DNA of 64,000 nucleotides from Meconema thalassinum (GCA_946902985.2 OX336396.1:238096297-238160296), one strand, 5' to 3'; positions 9,771-20,523 are shown, counted from the first letter of the stretch. Program-made: numbers and translations. Notes: generated from the letters alone by a model not told the origin.

Positions 9771-11315
9771 TTTCCAATTAAGCACCATGGTATAGTCAAA
9801 TACAAAATTTCTCATTTGATGTATATGGATGACATTAAACTATATGCATCCTCGGAGAGACACATCGACAATCTAATTGCAATTACTGCTTCATTTTCTT
9901 CTGATATTGGAATGTCCTTCGGATTAGATAAGTGTCGCACCCTCACCATTCGGCGTGGAAAATTAGAGGCCCGAGTATTTCAACTTGGTGACGGTTGTTT
10001 CATAAAGCCTATGGAAGGTAATGAGACCTACAAATATCTTGGTCTCCTGCAATCTAATCGAATTGATCATAAAGGTATTAAAGCTAGAACCGTAGCTATC
10101 TACAATCAACGCCTTAACAAGATTATAAAATCAAAGTTGAATGGAAAGAACACCTTTAAGGCTATTAATACCTATGCTATTCCTGCTCTGACATATACTT
10201 TCGGTATTATCAAATGGACGCAGACTGACTTGGAGAACATCCTAATTAGGACACGCACCATCTTAACAAAACACAGATGTCTCCACCCTAAGTCAGCTGT
10301 TGAGCGATTTACAATCCCGCGTCAAAGAGGTGGACGAGGGCTCACGGACATTATCCAATTGCATGCAAGGCAAGTGAGGAACCTTCAGAGATATTTTCTG
10401 GGAAGACATGACTCTCCCATACATCAAGCCGCTGTGAAGGCAGATGACAAGTGCACACCGCTGGATCTTCTTCACGTAAGGGATATACAGTTAGCCACTG
10501 ATGAGGAATGTTCAGCCATCAAGCTTCAGCAGTGGACGCAGAAAGCTCTGCACGGTCGTCATCCGTATGATCTCAACCAGAAACATGTCGACATTGATGC
10601 GTCGAACAGCTGGTTGACTCATGCGGACCTATTCACTGAGACTGAAGGATTCATGGTTGCAATCCAGGATCAAGTTGTGGCTACCAAAAACTACCTGAAA
10701 TATATAGTTAAGGCAAATATTCAGGATGATAAATGCAGAAGATGCCAACTAGAACCGGAAACAATTCAACATATCACAGGAGGCTGCCAAGCAATCTCCT
10801 GTACTGATTACATGAAAAGGCACAACCAAGTGGCCAAAATAATGCACCAACACCTTGCTCAAAAGCATTTATTATCTGATAATATTTTGCCTTACTATCA
10901 GTATGTTCCTGACGCCGGCTTGGAAAATCCCAGTCACAAGTTGTTATGGGACCGATCAGTTATTACTGATAAAACCATACCAGCAAACCGACCAGATATC
11001 GTTCTTGTGGACAAGGTGCAGAAGAGAACCTTCCTAATTGATATTGCAGTGCCCAATTCCCATAATCTGCAACAAACCTGCTGTGATAAGATCACCAAAT
11101 ATCTGCCTTTGGCTGAGGAAATACGGCAAATGTGGAGACAGGAAAGTGTAGTGGTTCTGCCCATAGTTTTTTCTTCAACCGGCATCATCCCCAAATTATT
11201 GGCTCGCAATCTACAAATATTGGGAATACATCCTGGTCTACATATCACCACGCAGAAGGCCGTCATCTTGGAGACCTGTTCCATTGTTCGCTCGTTTCTC
11301 AATGTGCCACCTTAA
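9771..11315 (+). CDS. R4/Dong-clade LINE: RT C-terminus plus restriction-like endonuclease
   Basis: Open from the (AAT)n junction at 9771 to the stop at 11313-11315 (about 514 codons), so it is a 5'-truncated but otherwise uninterrupted ORF; no native start is present. The RT catalytic motif YMDDIKLYA (about 9822-9848) comes first, then a thumb-like region. A CCHC-type finger follows (CRRCQLEPETIQHITGGC, about 10735-10790), then the restriction-like endonuclease core with KLLWDRSVI, RPDIVLVD and FLIDIAVPN. This order (RT, finger, endonuclease) is diagnostic of the R2/R4 group; the YMDD form and the TAA target point to R4/Dong. The enzyme nicks its target and primes cDNA there. It looks recently inserted. 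Confidence 0.9.
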   Translation, partial: FPIKHHGIVKYKISHLMYMDDIKLYASSERHIDNLIAITASFSSDIGMSFGLDKCRTLTIRRGKLEARVFQLGDGCFIKPMEGNETYKYLGLLQSNRIDHKGIKARTVAIYNQRLNKIIKSKLNGKNTFKAINTYAIPALTYTFGIIKWTQTDLENILIRTRTILTKHRCLHPKSAVERFTIPRQRGGRGLTDIIQLHARQVRNLQRYFLGRHDSPIHQAAVKADDKCTPLDLLHVRDIQLATDEECSAIKLQQWTQKALHGRHPYDLNQKHVDIDASNSWLTHADLFTETEGFMVAIQDQVVATKNYLKYIVKANIQDDKCRRCQLEPETIQHITGGCQAISCTDYMKRHNQVAKIMHQHLAQKHLLSDNILPYYQYVPDAGLENPSHKLLWDRSVITDKTIPANRPDIVLVDKVQKRTFLIDIAVPNSHNLQQTCCDKITKYLPLAEEIRQMWRQESVVVLPIVFSSTGIIPKLLARNLQILGIHPGLHITTQKAVILETCSIVRSFLNVPP

Positions 11316-11393
11316 GAGAATTAGCCATACCGTCTTGCAAACAAGCCGACGATATGTTGATATGTCCCACTTATGTGGTGAAATGAATGTAGA

Positions 11394-11394
<1 letters not shown>
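11316..11394 (+). other. 3' UTR of R4/Dong copy 2
   Basis: Short AT-rich trailer ending GAATGTAGAA directly before the (AAT)n tract. Confidence 0.7.

Positions 11395-11446
<52 letters not shown>
11395..11446. repeat. (AAT)n tract
   Basis: About 17 AAT triplets. It is the 3' boundary of R4 copy 2 and simultaneously the 5' boundary of the next LINE fragment. Confidence 0.92.
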
Positions 11447-11447
<1 letters not shown>

Positions 11448-11815
11448 GGACACCATACGCAAAAGAAGACTCTCTTCTTATGGCCATTTAACACGAATGA
11501 GCTCCGGAAGATTGTCCATCGAATCTGTGCCTACTTTGTGGGAAAGAAAACCAAAGGGATCTGCTTTACAGAGGCGGAAAAAGGCCTACAATAACTGGGG
11601 ATATCACATGAGGACATCATGGAACGTGACTCTTTGAAGAAGAAACTTGGGAAAATACAGAGTTTTCAGCCAAAACCCATAATGAAAACCGGCAAGAAGT
11701 GTACCGAAGACCGAATAGATGCTCACCGAAGAAGAATGCTCGAACACTGGGACAATGTGAAAGAACGAGGGAAAAGGCAGTTGAAATAACGTGGTCCATA
11801 GAAGATCGAAACGAT
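11447..11815 (+). pseudogene. LINE 3'-terminal fragment
   Basis: 5'-truncated copy of the family at 8272-9025. It starts within TDTIRKRRLSSYGHLTRMSSG directly after (AAT)n. A frameshift near 11600 separates it from the basic tail (HRRRMLEHWDNVKERGKR), and the 3' UTR again reads CGTGGTCCATAG. Non-functional. Confidence 0.8.
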
Positions 11816-12590
11816 AAAAAAATAAAAAAATACGAGCCTTACAGTAGTCGCATATGATGTGTAACATCTGACATAGAAGAAACTTCACGTGAAATTGTTG
11901 ATACACCGGTATTTTATAGTATTATTGGCACAAATATTAATCTATTGTAAAAGGGAAGGTTTTACAGATATTGTAGTTTATAATACGGAACTCATTTTAT
12001 TAGATGATTTGTAGCTTCCACCAGCACTAGCCTAAATAAAGAATACGATATGGATCAACTAGATTAATAGACGCGACACCGCTCATAACCTTAAATTCCT
12101 TATAAACAGGTCCTCTTGTTTCACAGACTAACACGTAATTTCATATGGATTCTGTTAAAATGAGTCAAATTGATATGATAAATATCGTTTAAAATGATAA
12201 TCTGGTAGCAAAAATATCTAGCCCGCCCAGGATTCAAACCCAAGATCTCTAGATTCACAGTCATACGCAATAACCCCACGGCTATTTCGACTACGCAAAT
12301 ATTGTGCACAAGATGGTGACTTATTTCCACGTTCCAATAATACTGCATTACGGAATTAAGTTTCATTTATATTTTGCTTGTTTCGATAATGTTCCTGAGT
12401 GACATTGAGTTTAAAATGCCTTATGCCAATGTAATGCCGACTACTTACAATGTTTGATATTAAGGCATTTTACCATTTAAATACTGATACGAAGTCTTCG
12501 AACACGTACCATGTCATTTGTTTAAATCACTTGACACCAGAGTTCGCATGAGCGTTTTCCGTTCAGTATGTCATAAACATTCCACATGGC
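11816..12590. other. no gene seen; one tRNA-like patch
   Basis: Minus-strand GGGTTTGAATCCTGGGCGGG near 12220-12243 looks like a decayed SINE B box. The rest is AT-rich with no long frame. Confidence 0.45.
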
Positions 12591-12655
12591 CAAGAGTGCG
12601 TCATGGCATCAATTTTCGACACCGCGCGCTGATTGTTTCTCTTACCAGTGCCAGA

Positions 12656-12870
12656 TGGATCGATCGATCGAGTTGGCAGTGCGTCTTATAATTCCGTTCG
12701 ATCCACCACTGCCAGCTAGGGCACACTTCCATTCGATCGATCGAGCGGTCAGTGCATACTTCCGTTGTCCACCACTGCCAGCTAGTACACTTCCGTTTGA
12801 TCGATCGAGCGGGCAGTGCATACTTCCGTTTGATCCACCACTGCCAGTTCCGATCCACTTCCGTCCCCAA
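12656..12870 (+). repeat. short tandem array, unit about 75 bp, roughly 3 copies
   Basis: Recurrent blocks GATCGATCGAG, GCAGTGCATACTTCCGTT and CCACCACTGCCAGCTAG. The GATCGATC motif recurs in each unit. No coding function. Confidence 0.75.
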
Positions 12871-12909
12871 TTTTCAAAATCACGCCCACAAAACTACACA
12901 TCAAAAAAT

Positions 12910-12932
12910 AAATAAATAAAATAATAATAATA
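12910..12932. repeat. A-rich/(AAT)n tract at LINE 5' junction
   Basis: AAATAAATAAATAAAATAAT then AAT triplets, followed immediately by LINE sequence. Confidence 0.8.
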
Positions 12933-13440
12933 ATCAAACCTGAAGCAATACATGTCTCGGAAACCTTGATCATTGGAGGCAGATCTCTCATTAAAGACGT
13001 AGAGATACAAGAAAGGAGAATATTGAGGAAAATCCTTGGTTCAGTCTGCTCAGAAGGAATCTGGATGAAACGGAAGTCTCAGGAGCTTTATCAACATGCC
13101 GTAAAGATCACCGACACCTTCAGGAAAAGGCGATTGAAGTGCTACGGCCACATTCTCAGAATGAACAATGACAGACTCATCGAAAGGATTCTCAGCCCTG
13201 CTCTCTCAATGAACAACTGACTTAGTGAAATAGAAAAATACCTTCAAGAAATCGGAATTACGGAAGAAATTATACAAGATCGATTGCAATTCAGAACATT
13301 AATCAACAACCATATTTTCTCTGAGAAAATTACTACCAGGACCAAAAACATAATGGATGGAAGAACGGAGAAACATTTTCAGTGTCCAGATGAAGAGATT
13401 TTTGGGGCAAAAAAGAACATCAATAACTAAATAAGATCTA
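12933..13440 (+). pseudogene. LINE 3'-terminal fragment
   Basis: Begins with the equivalent of KPEAIHVSETL. It continues with QERRILRKILGSVCSEGIW and FRKRRLKCYGHILRMNNDRL, the YGH/RM block shared by all LINE tails here. A stop follows at 13220 and decayed sequence runs to about 13440. 5'-truncated exactly at the (AAT)n tract. Confidence 0.82.
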
Positions 13441-13469
13441 TCACGCTCCACAGATGGACATAGCATTGT

Positions 13470-13519
13470 AATTATTATTATTATTATTATTAATAATAAT
13501 AATAATAATAATAATAATT
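13470..13519. repeat. (ATT)n(AAT)n self-complementary microsatellite
   Basis: Seven ATT-type triplets switch to about ten AAT triplets, giving a perfect foldback at the 3' side of the LINE fragment. Confidence 0.9.
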
Positions 13520-13868
13520 GTGAGGATTTCTTCCACGGGAGTTGTTCCAAAGGCGTTGGTAATGGCTCTGGAGGAAATGCAAATGAAACACCTGATTACC
13601 ACAATATAAAATGTACTTGTCTTATTGTTAGGCCAATTTCATCGCTGTAAGATTGACATGATACTTGATTGTGAAAAAGATAGCCTATCTTGTAGACTGA
13701 CAAGAGAAGTATCAGGTAAGACACGTCATCTTGAAACTTTGTGGACGTAATCGTTGTACTATAAGAGGACAACTTGCGTATGATTCGGGAGGTAATTGTA
13801 ATAAGTAAACAAGCACACAACTTTAATAGAGGTGGAGTAACTATTTGTTTCGACATGGCTTCCTATCT

Positions 13869-14212
13869 TATTAACAAATTCACAAAGAAATTTGATAAAA
13901 TGGTCCGGCTAGCTCAAAACAGTTGCCAGTGTTTCGCCCCAGTGTACCAATGGGCTCTTCAGTTGGTTATGGTACACCTCACCAAGACGCGTGGCTAGTA
14001 CATACTGTGAAGGCCGCTGCAAGGCACAAAATGTCGCCACGAGCTGCGCCAATGTATTACGGAAGTCAAAACTTCCTTTCAAAAATAATGTTAGCTTACC
14101 TTGCTAATCCATATTGGAAATATCTGTTCCCGAAGGAAACAGGATGTAAAATTGGCAACTGTTTTGAGCTAGCCGGACCATTGTATCAAATTTCTTTGTG
14201 AATTTGTTAATG
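13869..14212. mobile_element. MITE-like foldback, about 60-bp inverted termini
   Basis: The left arm TTAACAAATTCACAAAGAAA...GGTCCGGCTAGCTCAAAAC is repeated inverted at about 14152-14212. The interior has no transposase. A second inverted pair (GGAAATATCTGTTCCCGAAG at about 14116 and its complement at about 14250) has one arm inside and one arm outside the element. Confidence 0.75.
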
Positions 14213-14464
14213 TACATAGCTCAATCGGACAATTTTACATCCTGTTTCCTTCGGGAACAGATATTTCCAATTCCTATCTTATACCAATTATCTATGGAGG
14301 CAACGCCATTGTTTACTCATTCCTTCTTTCTTTCTTTATTTATTTCTTGACAAACCTTAATAAAGGGACAAGTAGTTGTCTCGAAACGTCGGTTTTTAAA
14401 GTGTCACTCGACCTAACAGCCCCAAAGCTATATTATGTACGGCCGCTTCCTACCCAAATCCTAC

Positions 14465-14600
14465 CTCCATTACAAAATACACACATTAGTGGGCCTACAG
14501 TCATCACAGTGGCACAGGTTATTAGACAAATTCTACACAATTGTACTCGAGGCTACATGACCACGATGTCGCATTGCTCGTAAGGAATCATCAACAACAA
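14465..14600 (+). mobile_element. SINE-A 3' part, truncated
   Basis: Decayed copy of the SINE-A tail: GACAAATTCTACACAATTG, then GGCTACATGACCACGATGTC, then GGAATCATCAACAAC. Confidence 0.6.
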
Positions 14601-15044
14601 CAACTATTTAAGGTGACGCGGACTACACTTTTCATGAAAGTCGTCTCCCTAGGAAAATGGATTCGCCGTTGATCTCCAACATCACCATCACCTTTAGGCT
14701 ACCATGGTCTCCACGAAGTCCTGAACTAACCGCACCGGATACGTCCAGAGCCCTGGACGTTATCCTCATCAGCACAACTTCTTTCCGCATCCACACGTTT
14801 GTTATCCAAATCTACTGGCCTTACAATAATACTTTTAATTAGATAAAGCATACATTACTAAAGCGACATAATGTATTTAGACGTTTGAATAAGTCGTTCC
14901 CCCAGGCTTTGTATGCCATGTGCTATGTTTAAAATGAATGTTACACAGCCAGAATTGAAACCATTTCCTGTTCGGAGTGTTAATTGTGCTTAATGACGTA
15001 ATTTGAATAAGATTAGCTTAAATCATCGTCTTACATTTTTTAGC
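14601..15044. other. no gene seen
   Basis: AT-rich unique sequence; nothing recognised. Confidence 0.45.
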
Positions 15045-15560
15045 CTACTTTCGATTTTTGCAAAAAATGAAAGTAGACTTATGAGATCAACACAGGGCGA
15101 AAAAAGTGTGTCTGTCTGTGTGTGTGTATGTGTGTGTGTGAGTCTGTGTGTGTGTCTGTGTGTGTGTGTGTCTGTGTGTGTGTGAGTGTGTGTACTCTGA
15201 ATGTCTGTCCCCCCCTATCAATTCGAACACGGTGAATGCGAATTGAACGAAATTTGGTACAAAGGTAGCACTAGCAAAGGACACCTCAGTGTCATGTTTT
15301 ATATCGCCTCCATCTTTACTAAAACTGAATGGCGGCCACTCAAACGTTCGAAACGTAAAATCAAATAACGACTAACCAAATCATCCGATCTCTACCAAAT
15401 TTGGTAACAACATACCTTCGTATAGGATGCGTCTTGTCACCAAACTACAAGGTCGTCCGCCATACCATTTCAGGATGGCGACCGTGCGAATTATGCAAAC
15501 TTTATAATCCATATCATGGGACCCACCAGTTCCGATTATCGAGCCGAGAATCGTTTTAAC
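15045..15560 (+). mobile_element. hairpin-headed repeat element, copy 1
   Basis: Starts with a foldback (AGCCTACTTTCG...GAAAGTAGACTTATGAGATC). A (TG)n stretch follows at 15105-15195, then blocks such as GAACGAAATTTGGTAC and GGATGGCGACCGTGCG. The same order (foldback, CTTATGAGATC, TG-rich run, 'ATGGCGGC' blocks) occurs at 24482-25604. The TG run explains the VCVCVC open frame seen here. Confidence 0.6.
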
Positions 15561-15868
15561 TGTTCTAAAGGAAGAGGCACGTTCGAAATTAAAAGTTTAT
15601 TTTGTAATACTATAGTGCAGACGTGATTTTAAAAAGCTGAGCTGATTCACTAATAAGACAAGATGGCAGCGGATATCTTGTGCCTGACTTATATTTCACT
15701 AATTTGAGTATTGCATGCAATATAGCGTACTGTACAAAATAAATAAACTTTGTATGAAATGCTTTATATATAAATAATATACTCCAGTGATGAAATCGTT
15801 TAGTATAAATCATTATTTGCTAACAAGTTCTATCTAAGTCATTTTATATAGAACGATATACGTTGACA

Positions 15869-15938
15869 CAATTAGCTCAGTGGTAGAGCGTCAGCCTATC
15901 GCTCAAATGCCTATGGTTCAAACCCGATCAGAGCTAGG
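15869..15938 (+). other. tRNA-like sequence, probably a SINE head
   Basis: TTAGCTCAGTGGTAGAGCG is a strong A box/D arm and ATGGTTCAAACCCGAT a B box. I cannot pair the acceptor or T stems properly, so a functional tRNA gene is unlikely. Confidence 0.45.
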
Positions 15939-16167
15939 TTTTTTGCTTGAAATGTTATATGTTTATTGTTTTGTAATGACTCAGATGTTTTAAAATTAAG
16001 CGTTATATTGTGCATATTATGGTGTAAAATATATATTTAATTAAAACATAATTCGCCAGCAGATTTACTCGAGACATCTAGCTGCCAAAAAGGTAACTAG
16101 ATTAACTTCCAGATTTTATTGAAAAGTTTCTTCTTCTGGCCGCTAGAATGCACTCGCTCTGTTAGGA

Positions 16168-16208
16168 CACGGCCGACTGAATACGAGCTGCGCATTCAGT
16201 CGGCCGTG
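16168..16208. repeat. perfect 15-bp stem hairpin
   Basis: CACGGCCGACTGAAT and its exact complement flank an 11-base loop. GC-rich in AT-rich surroundings. Confidence 0.85.
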
Positions 16209-16636
16209 GTTAGGATTATATTGTTCGATATTTCACCACTAGATGGTACGACTAGTCTACGAGGGGCTCCATTGATTACTACACCATTGGCATTCTATGC
16301 GCATCGAATTTGAAGAATGACAAGATGATACTACGATACATTTTTACTTTTTATTTTAAAGGGTTTGTAACAGCCTATTTTGCGTTACTTGAAAATGTTA
16401 TTTGAAGTAAAGAACAAAACGATTTCACATAGTAGGTGTTAGTTCAGGTTATTAATTACTACTTTTATTTGAGGCAAATAGCAATCGAAAATATCCACAT
16501 AGTTTGTATACACACACGTCTCTGTAGGGTCATGGAAAGATTTGTTAATTCAATTAGGGTTGTGAAAGCCATGCACAACCAGACGTGTAAAGACATGCCT
16601 CAACTCAAAGTTGGATGTTGCCCACGGCAGGTCGTA

Positions 16637-16665
16637 TATGTAATAATAATAATAATAATAATAAT
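16637..16665. repeat. (AAT)n tract at LINE 5' junction
   Basis: Nine AAT triplets immediately upstream of a truncated LINE ORF; the translated frame passes through it as poly-Asn or poly-Ile. Confidence 0.9.
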
Positions 16666-17793
16666 ATACTTCGTGAACATGGTGTGGACAACAAAACAAC
16701 TACATTAATCCAACAGACCTTGACAGATACAACTTCTAAAGTTAAATTTATGGGTGAAGTGTCCGAACCTTTTCACATTAGAACAGGCGTAAGACAGGGT
16801 GATGGGTTGTCCCCACTCCTATTCAACCTGGTACTAGATAAGATCATCAGAACATGGGAGAAAGAAATACCTGGAATAAGTATGGGAACAAAAGAACAAC
16901 GAATCAACATAAAATGCTTCGCCTTTGCTGACGACCTAGCAATAATTACCCGGACTCCAGAAGAAGCCAGACATGCAATCGAGAAGCTTCATGAGATATC
17001 AATCAGAACCGGCCTCCATATCTCTTACGAGAAAACACATTACATGGATTCCAAGAGCACAAACCTGGCATCAATTACAACCAAATATGGCGACATCACA
17101 CAAGTTAAGCACTTCAAGTACCTAGGTGAAATTATCGGGAACACTGGTAACGAAAGAATGGCTAACAAAACTCGTGCAGAAAAAATACGCAAAGCTTACA
17201 CAATCACTTGGAATATTTACAACAAGAAATCACTTTCCACTAAAGCCAAACTCCATCACTACTACACAGTCATCCTCCCAGAGGCACTCTATGCGATTGA
17301 GACGTCATCGTTGACCGTCAACATCAAATACATTGAGAAGATAGAACGACAAATACTGAGAAAAATCTTTGGACCAAAGCTTCAGGACGGTATCTGGATG
17401 AGGAAAAGCTCAGACGAACTGTATTCACGGACTGAAGGATTCGCCTCACTCGCACGTAAAAGACGCATGAAATTCTACGGACATATAGCTCGAATGGACA
17501 ACTCCCGACTGACCAAGAAAATCTTCCTCATAGTCAATGGAAACCGACAAACCAAAGTACGCTGGCTAGCAGACACCCAAAAGGACCTCAGTGAAATCAA
17601 TATTGACCCACTGACAACGACGCGGACTGCATATAGACAAAAAGTAAATTCGTATAAGTTTCCACCCAAGATCCCTACGGGACAGAATTTGAAACTTAAA
17701 GCTGCTTGGACACAAGAAAGAAGACAGGCACATAGCGAAAGGATGAAGAAGTTTTGGGAAGATAAGAAGAACAAGAAGACCAATGTTAACTAA
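16666..17793 (+). CDS. LINE ORF2 C-terminal two-thirds, intact frame, 5'-truncated
   Basis: Uninterrupted for about 375 codons from the (AAT)n junction to the stop before 17794. RT motifs TGVRQGDGLSPLLFN (about 16780-16825), catalytic FADD (about 16925) and HFKYLGEIIGN are intact. The C-terminal region follows: LPEALYAIET, RQILRKIFGPKLQDGIWM, RMKFYGHIARM and a basic tail KAAWTQERRQAHSERMKK. RT motif A and the endonuclease are missing, so it cannot retrotranspose alone. Short 3' UTR (GTGCTCCTTAGAGGGCC) then (TA)n and (AAT)n. It is the best copy of the family also seen at 1-1606 and 26.2 kb. Confidence 0.92.
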   Translation: MLREHGVDNKTTTLIQQTLTDTTSKVKFMGEVSEPFHIRTGVRQGDGLSPLLFNLVLDKIIRTWEKEIPGISMGTKEQRINIKCFAFADDLAIITRTPEEARHAIEKLHEISIRTGLHISYEKTHYMDSKSTNLASITTKYGDITQVKHFKYLGEIIGNTGNERMANKTRAEKIRKAYTITWNIYNKKSLSTKAKLHHYYTVILPEALYAIETSSLTVNIKYIEKIERQILRKIFGPKLQDGIWMRKSSDELYSRTEGFASLARKRRMKFYGHIARMDNSRLTKKIFLIVNGNRQTKVRWLADTQKDLSEINIDPLTTTRTAYRQKVNSYKFPPKIPTGQNLKLKAAWTQERRQAHSERMKKFWEDKKNKKTNVN

Positions 17794-17825
17794 TGGTTCT
17801 ACGTGCTCCTTAGAGGGCCAAACGC

Positions 17826-17826
<1 letters not shown>

Positions 17827-17901
<75 letters not shown>
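17827..17901. repeat. (TA)n followed by (AAT)n
   Basis: Compound microsatellite at the 3' end of the LINE, with about 17 TA dinucleotides then about 12 AAT triplets. Confidence 0.92.
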
Positions 17902-17902
<1 letters not shown>

Positions 17903-18122
17903 TTATTGGTTTTACATCCCTTTTAACTACTGCTGCTTTTAGAGACACCGGGGTGCCGGAATTTTGGCCCGAAGGGGATCTTTAACGTGCCAGTAGATGT
18001 ACTGACACGGCTCCCTCGCATTTGTGCACCCTCAAATGCCAGCTGACTGCGCCAGGATACGAACCTGCAACCTAGGGCCCAGCAAGCGAGAACGTTACCG
18101 CTGAGCCACGCAGCCAGTCCGG
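17902..18122 (-). mobile_element. tRNA-derived SINE, minus orientation
   Basis: On the minus strand from 18122: CTGGCTGCGTGGCTCAGCGG (A box), then GCAGGTTCGTATCCTGGCGC (B box), and a body ending in TAAAACCAATAAC beside the AAT tract. Confidence 0.7.
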
Positions 18123-18554
18123 TCGATTATGTCTCCAGATCCATAACATTCTTGATATACTTCTTATCTTTCTTTCTTCAATGATGGTAGCAGTTTTTAT
18201 CTAGGTTGTGGCGTTTGGTAGAGGTAAATCGTTTCTAAGGTCTTCAACAAAGAATAGTTCTATTATACTCTTTGATAATAACAACGAGTTATAACTATAC
18301 TCATACATTTAGGAGAAAGTAGGCTATATGTTCTTTACTGAACATCTTGTTTTTATTTAGTCGATTTACCCTCTAGGTTGGTGGTTCCCACGGACTCAGC
18401 GAGGGAACTCACCACTACCGCCTCTATGGGCAGTGTCCTGGAGCTTGGAACATCTGGTCGGAGGGGATACAACTGGTGAGGTGTGATCAGCACCTCGCCC
18501 AGGCGGCCTCACCTGCAAAGCGAACAGGGTCCTCATGAGGGAAGGGAGGAGGGG
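18123..18554. other. no gene seen; GC-rich patch 18370-18540
   Basis: The GC-rich segment (GTTCCCACGGACTCAGCGAG...) is probably another repeat, not identified. Confidence 0.4.
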
Positions 18555-18838
18555 AAGATTAGGATGGAAAGGCAAGGAAGAGGGAAGGAGGCGGCCGTGG
18601 CCTTGAAGTAGGAACCATCCCGGCATTTGCCCGAAGACGAAGTGGGAAACCACGGAAAATCACTTCGAGGATGGCTGAGGTGGAAATCGAACCCCCTCTA
18701 CTCATTTGGGCCACCCGAGGCTGAGTAGACCCCGTGCCAGTCCTCATACCACTTTTAAAATTTCGTAGCAGAGCCGGGAATCGAACCCAGGACCTCCGGG
18801 GCGGCAGCTAACCATGATGACCGCTACGCTACGGAGGC
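18555..18838 (-). mobile_element. SINE-B, minus orientation
   Basis: The minus strand from 18838 begins CGCCTCCGTAGCGTAGCGG (A box) and has TGGGTTCGATTCCCGGCTC (B box). The body includes TCCGTGGTTTCCCACTTCG on the same strand. Related copies lie at 19.3-19.7, 21.7, 31.3, 32.0 and 32.4 kb. Confidence 0.75.
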
Positions 18839-19140
18839 GATATCATCTTACATTTGTCATGAAAAACATAACGGAAAAATATGATATGTCATAAATATCC
18901 AGGTACTAATAATGATATTAAAAAAGTTCCGACTGTATTCTAAAAAGTATCCGCAATTTTTCTCCAAACTTCATCCGCAGCTTATCCGCTGTCTGCACGG
19001 TCATGGAAACCGTATCCTCATGGTGAAAAATGTTGCGGATATCCACGGGTTTATCCGCAGATATTCGCATCCGCGCAGGGCTTTACGGATAACATCTTAT
19101 CAGGTTACAAAGAGAAAATGACTTCACATCTCTACCAGAC

Positions 19141-19275
19141 TCAGATGAGTTGTTGTTGCTTATTTTAGGAGCTGCGACATCTTGGTCTTATAGCCCCGTG
19201 TATTTGGATGTGTGACAAATTTGTGTGATAACCTGATAATCAGTATTATTGTGATGGCTGTATGCTACTAGCGTG
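19141..19275 (-). mobile_element. SINE-A 3' half, minus orientation
   Basis: GGAGCTGCGACATCTTGG, TAGCCCCGTGTATTTGG and GATGGCTGTATG are the inverted SINE-A tail blocks. Confidence 0.65.
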
Positions 19276-19299
19276 TATGTTCGTGAACTGGGGATAAGA

Positions 19300-19735
19300 C
19301 TGGGAAGGAGGTAGCCGAGGCCTTAAGTTAGGAAACATCCCATCATTTGCCTGGAGTAGGAGACGTGAAACCAAGAAAAACCACACCCAGGACGGCTGAG
19401 GTGGGAGTCGAACCCTTCTCTTCTAAGGTTTACCTCACGAGGGTGAATGTACGCCGTTCCAGCCCTCACACCAGAATTAAAATTTATTGGTAGTTCCGGG
19501 ATTGAACCCGGACTTTCGGAGTAACAGCCTGGAGTAGAAGGGGACACACCACGGAAAACCACTCCCAGGATGTCTGAGGTGGGAATCGAACCCTTCTATT
19601 CTCAGTTTTACCTCACGAGGCTGAGTGTACCCCATTCCAGCCCTCACACTGATTTTTTTTTTGCAGAGACGGGAATCGAACCTTGACCTCCGAGGTGAAA
19701 GCCAAGAACGCTAGCAACTACACCACGAGGTGGTC
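19300..19735 (-). mobile_element. two SINE-B copies in tandem, minus orientation
   Basis: The blocks GAAGGAGGTAGCCGAGGCC, then GGTGGGAGTCGAACCC and GGGATTGAACCCGG, are followed by a second near-identical set (GGTGGGAATCGAACCC, GACGGGAATCGAACC). This indicates duplication or serial insertion. Confidence 0.65.
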
Positions 19736-19739
19736 AGAC

Positions 19740-20520
19740 TAAAATTGAACAGTAGGATGCAGTGAAAATAGTCTTCGCAACAGTAATACCAGCGGTGTTT
19801 CGTAATTATGCAACACAGGTGTAAGCAGAAACAACAGTGGAGCTCATACAGACCCCTTAGATTACTAGTTACAGTACGTACGGTAAGTAGTTCGTGATTC
19901 GTTACGCCAATATTTAGGGGTAAGGTGACTTATGGCCCACCCTGTAGGTAAATCCGCCTCTGCAGCTACTCGTAGATGGGCTGGGAGTGGTGCATTAAAG
20001 TGCTTATAGCTTGTTGCAAATATCTGGAGCCATGTGCTCTTTCCACGACTGCTAGAGAGTATACAGTACAGTAGTTCTCGAAATGACCGGCGACTGAAGC
20101 GCGCTGACAATAACCATCTTATTATACAATACGCTAAGGTGTATGTTTCACAGAACTCAAGCTCCTAAACCAGAGGGAGTTAGAAGGTGTGGTTTGTACC
20201 AAAATCTTCCAATTCGTCTCAATAGTTCAGGAAAAATCTTGCATTTCGCGAAAAGTCAACGGAAATATATTTATTTGTTTATTAAGTGCTTTTAAACAAA
20301 TAAACAAGACGATAGCCCCTGGCAGAACTGTGTCACGTACAGCCCGCGTAGCACTAGAGACGGGCGGGTAGTTTGTACACAATCCATTAAACGAGAGTTC
20401 TCGCACGGGTACGTTAGTGCTTATAAAATGTTCGTTGTTGACCAATAGCATAGGGCTCTGTCAGTCCACGTGAAGTCCAGAGTCCACTCCTGGCTGCCAG
20501 CTCGCTTGTCAGGTCTCCAG
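19740..20520. other. no gene seen
   Basis: Unique sequence; short frames only. Confidence 0.4.
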
Positions 20521-20523
20521 AGT

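Noticed and set aside
15003..15284. VCVCVC and THTHTH frames
   Set aside because: Produced by a (TG)n microsatellite.
15869..15938. Functional tRNA gene
   Set aside because: A and B boxes are good but the acceptor and T stems do not pair.
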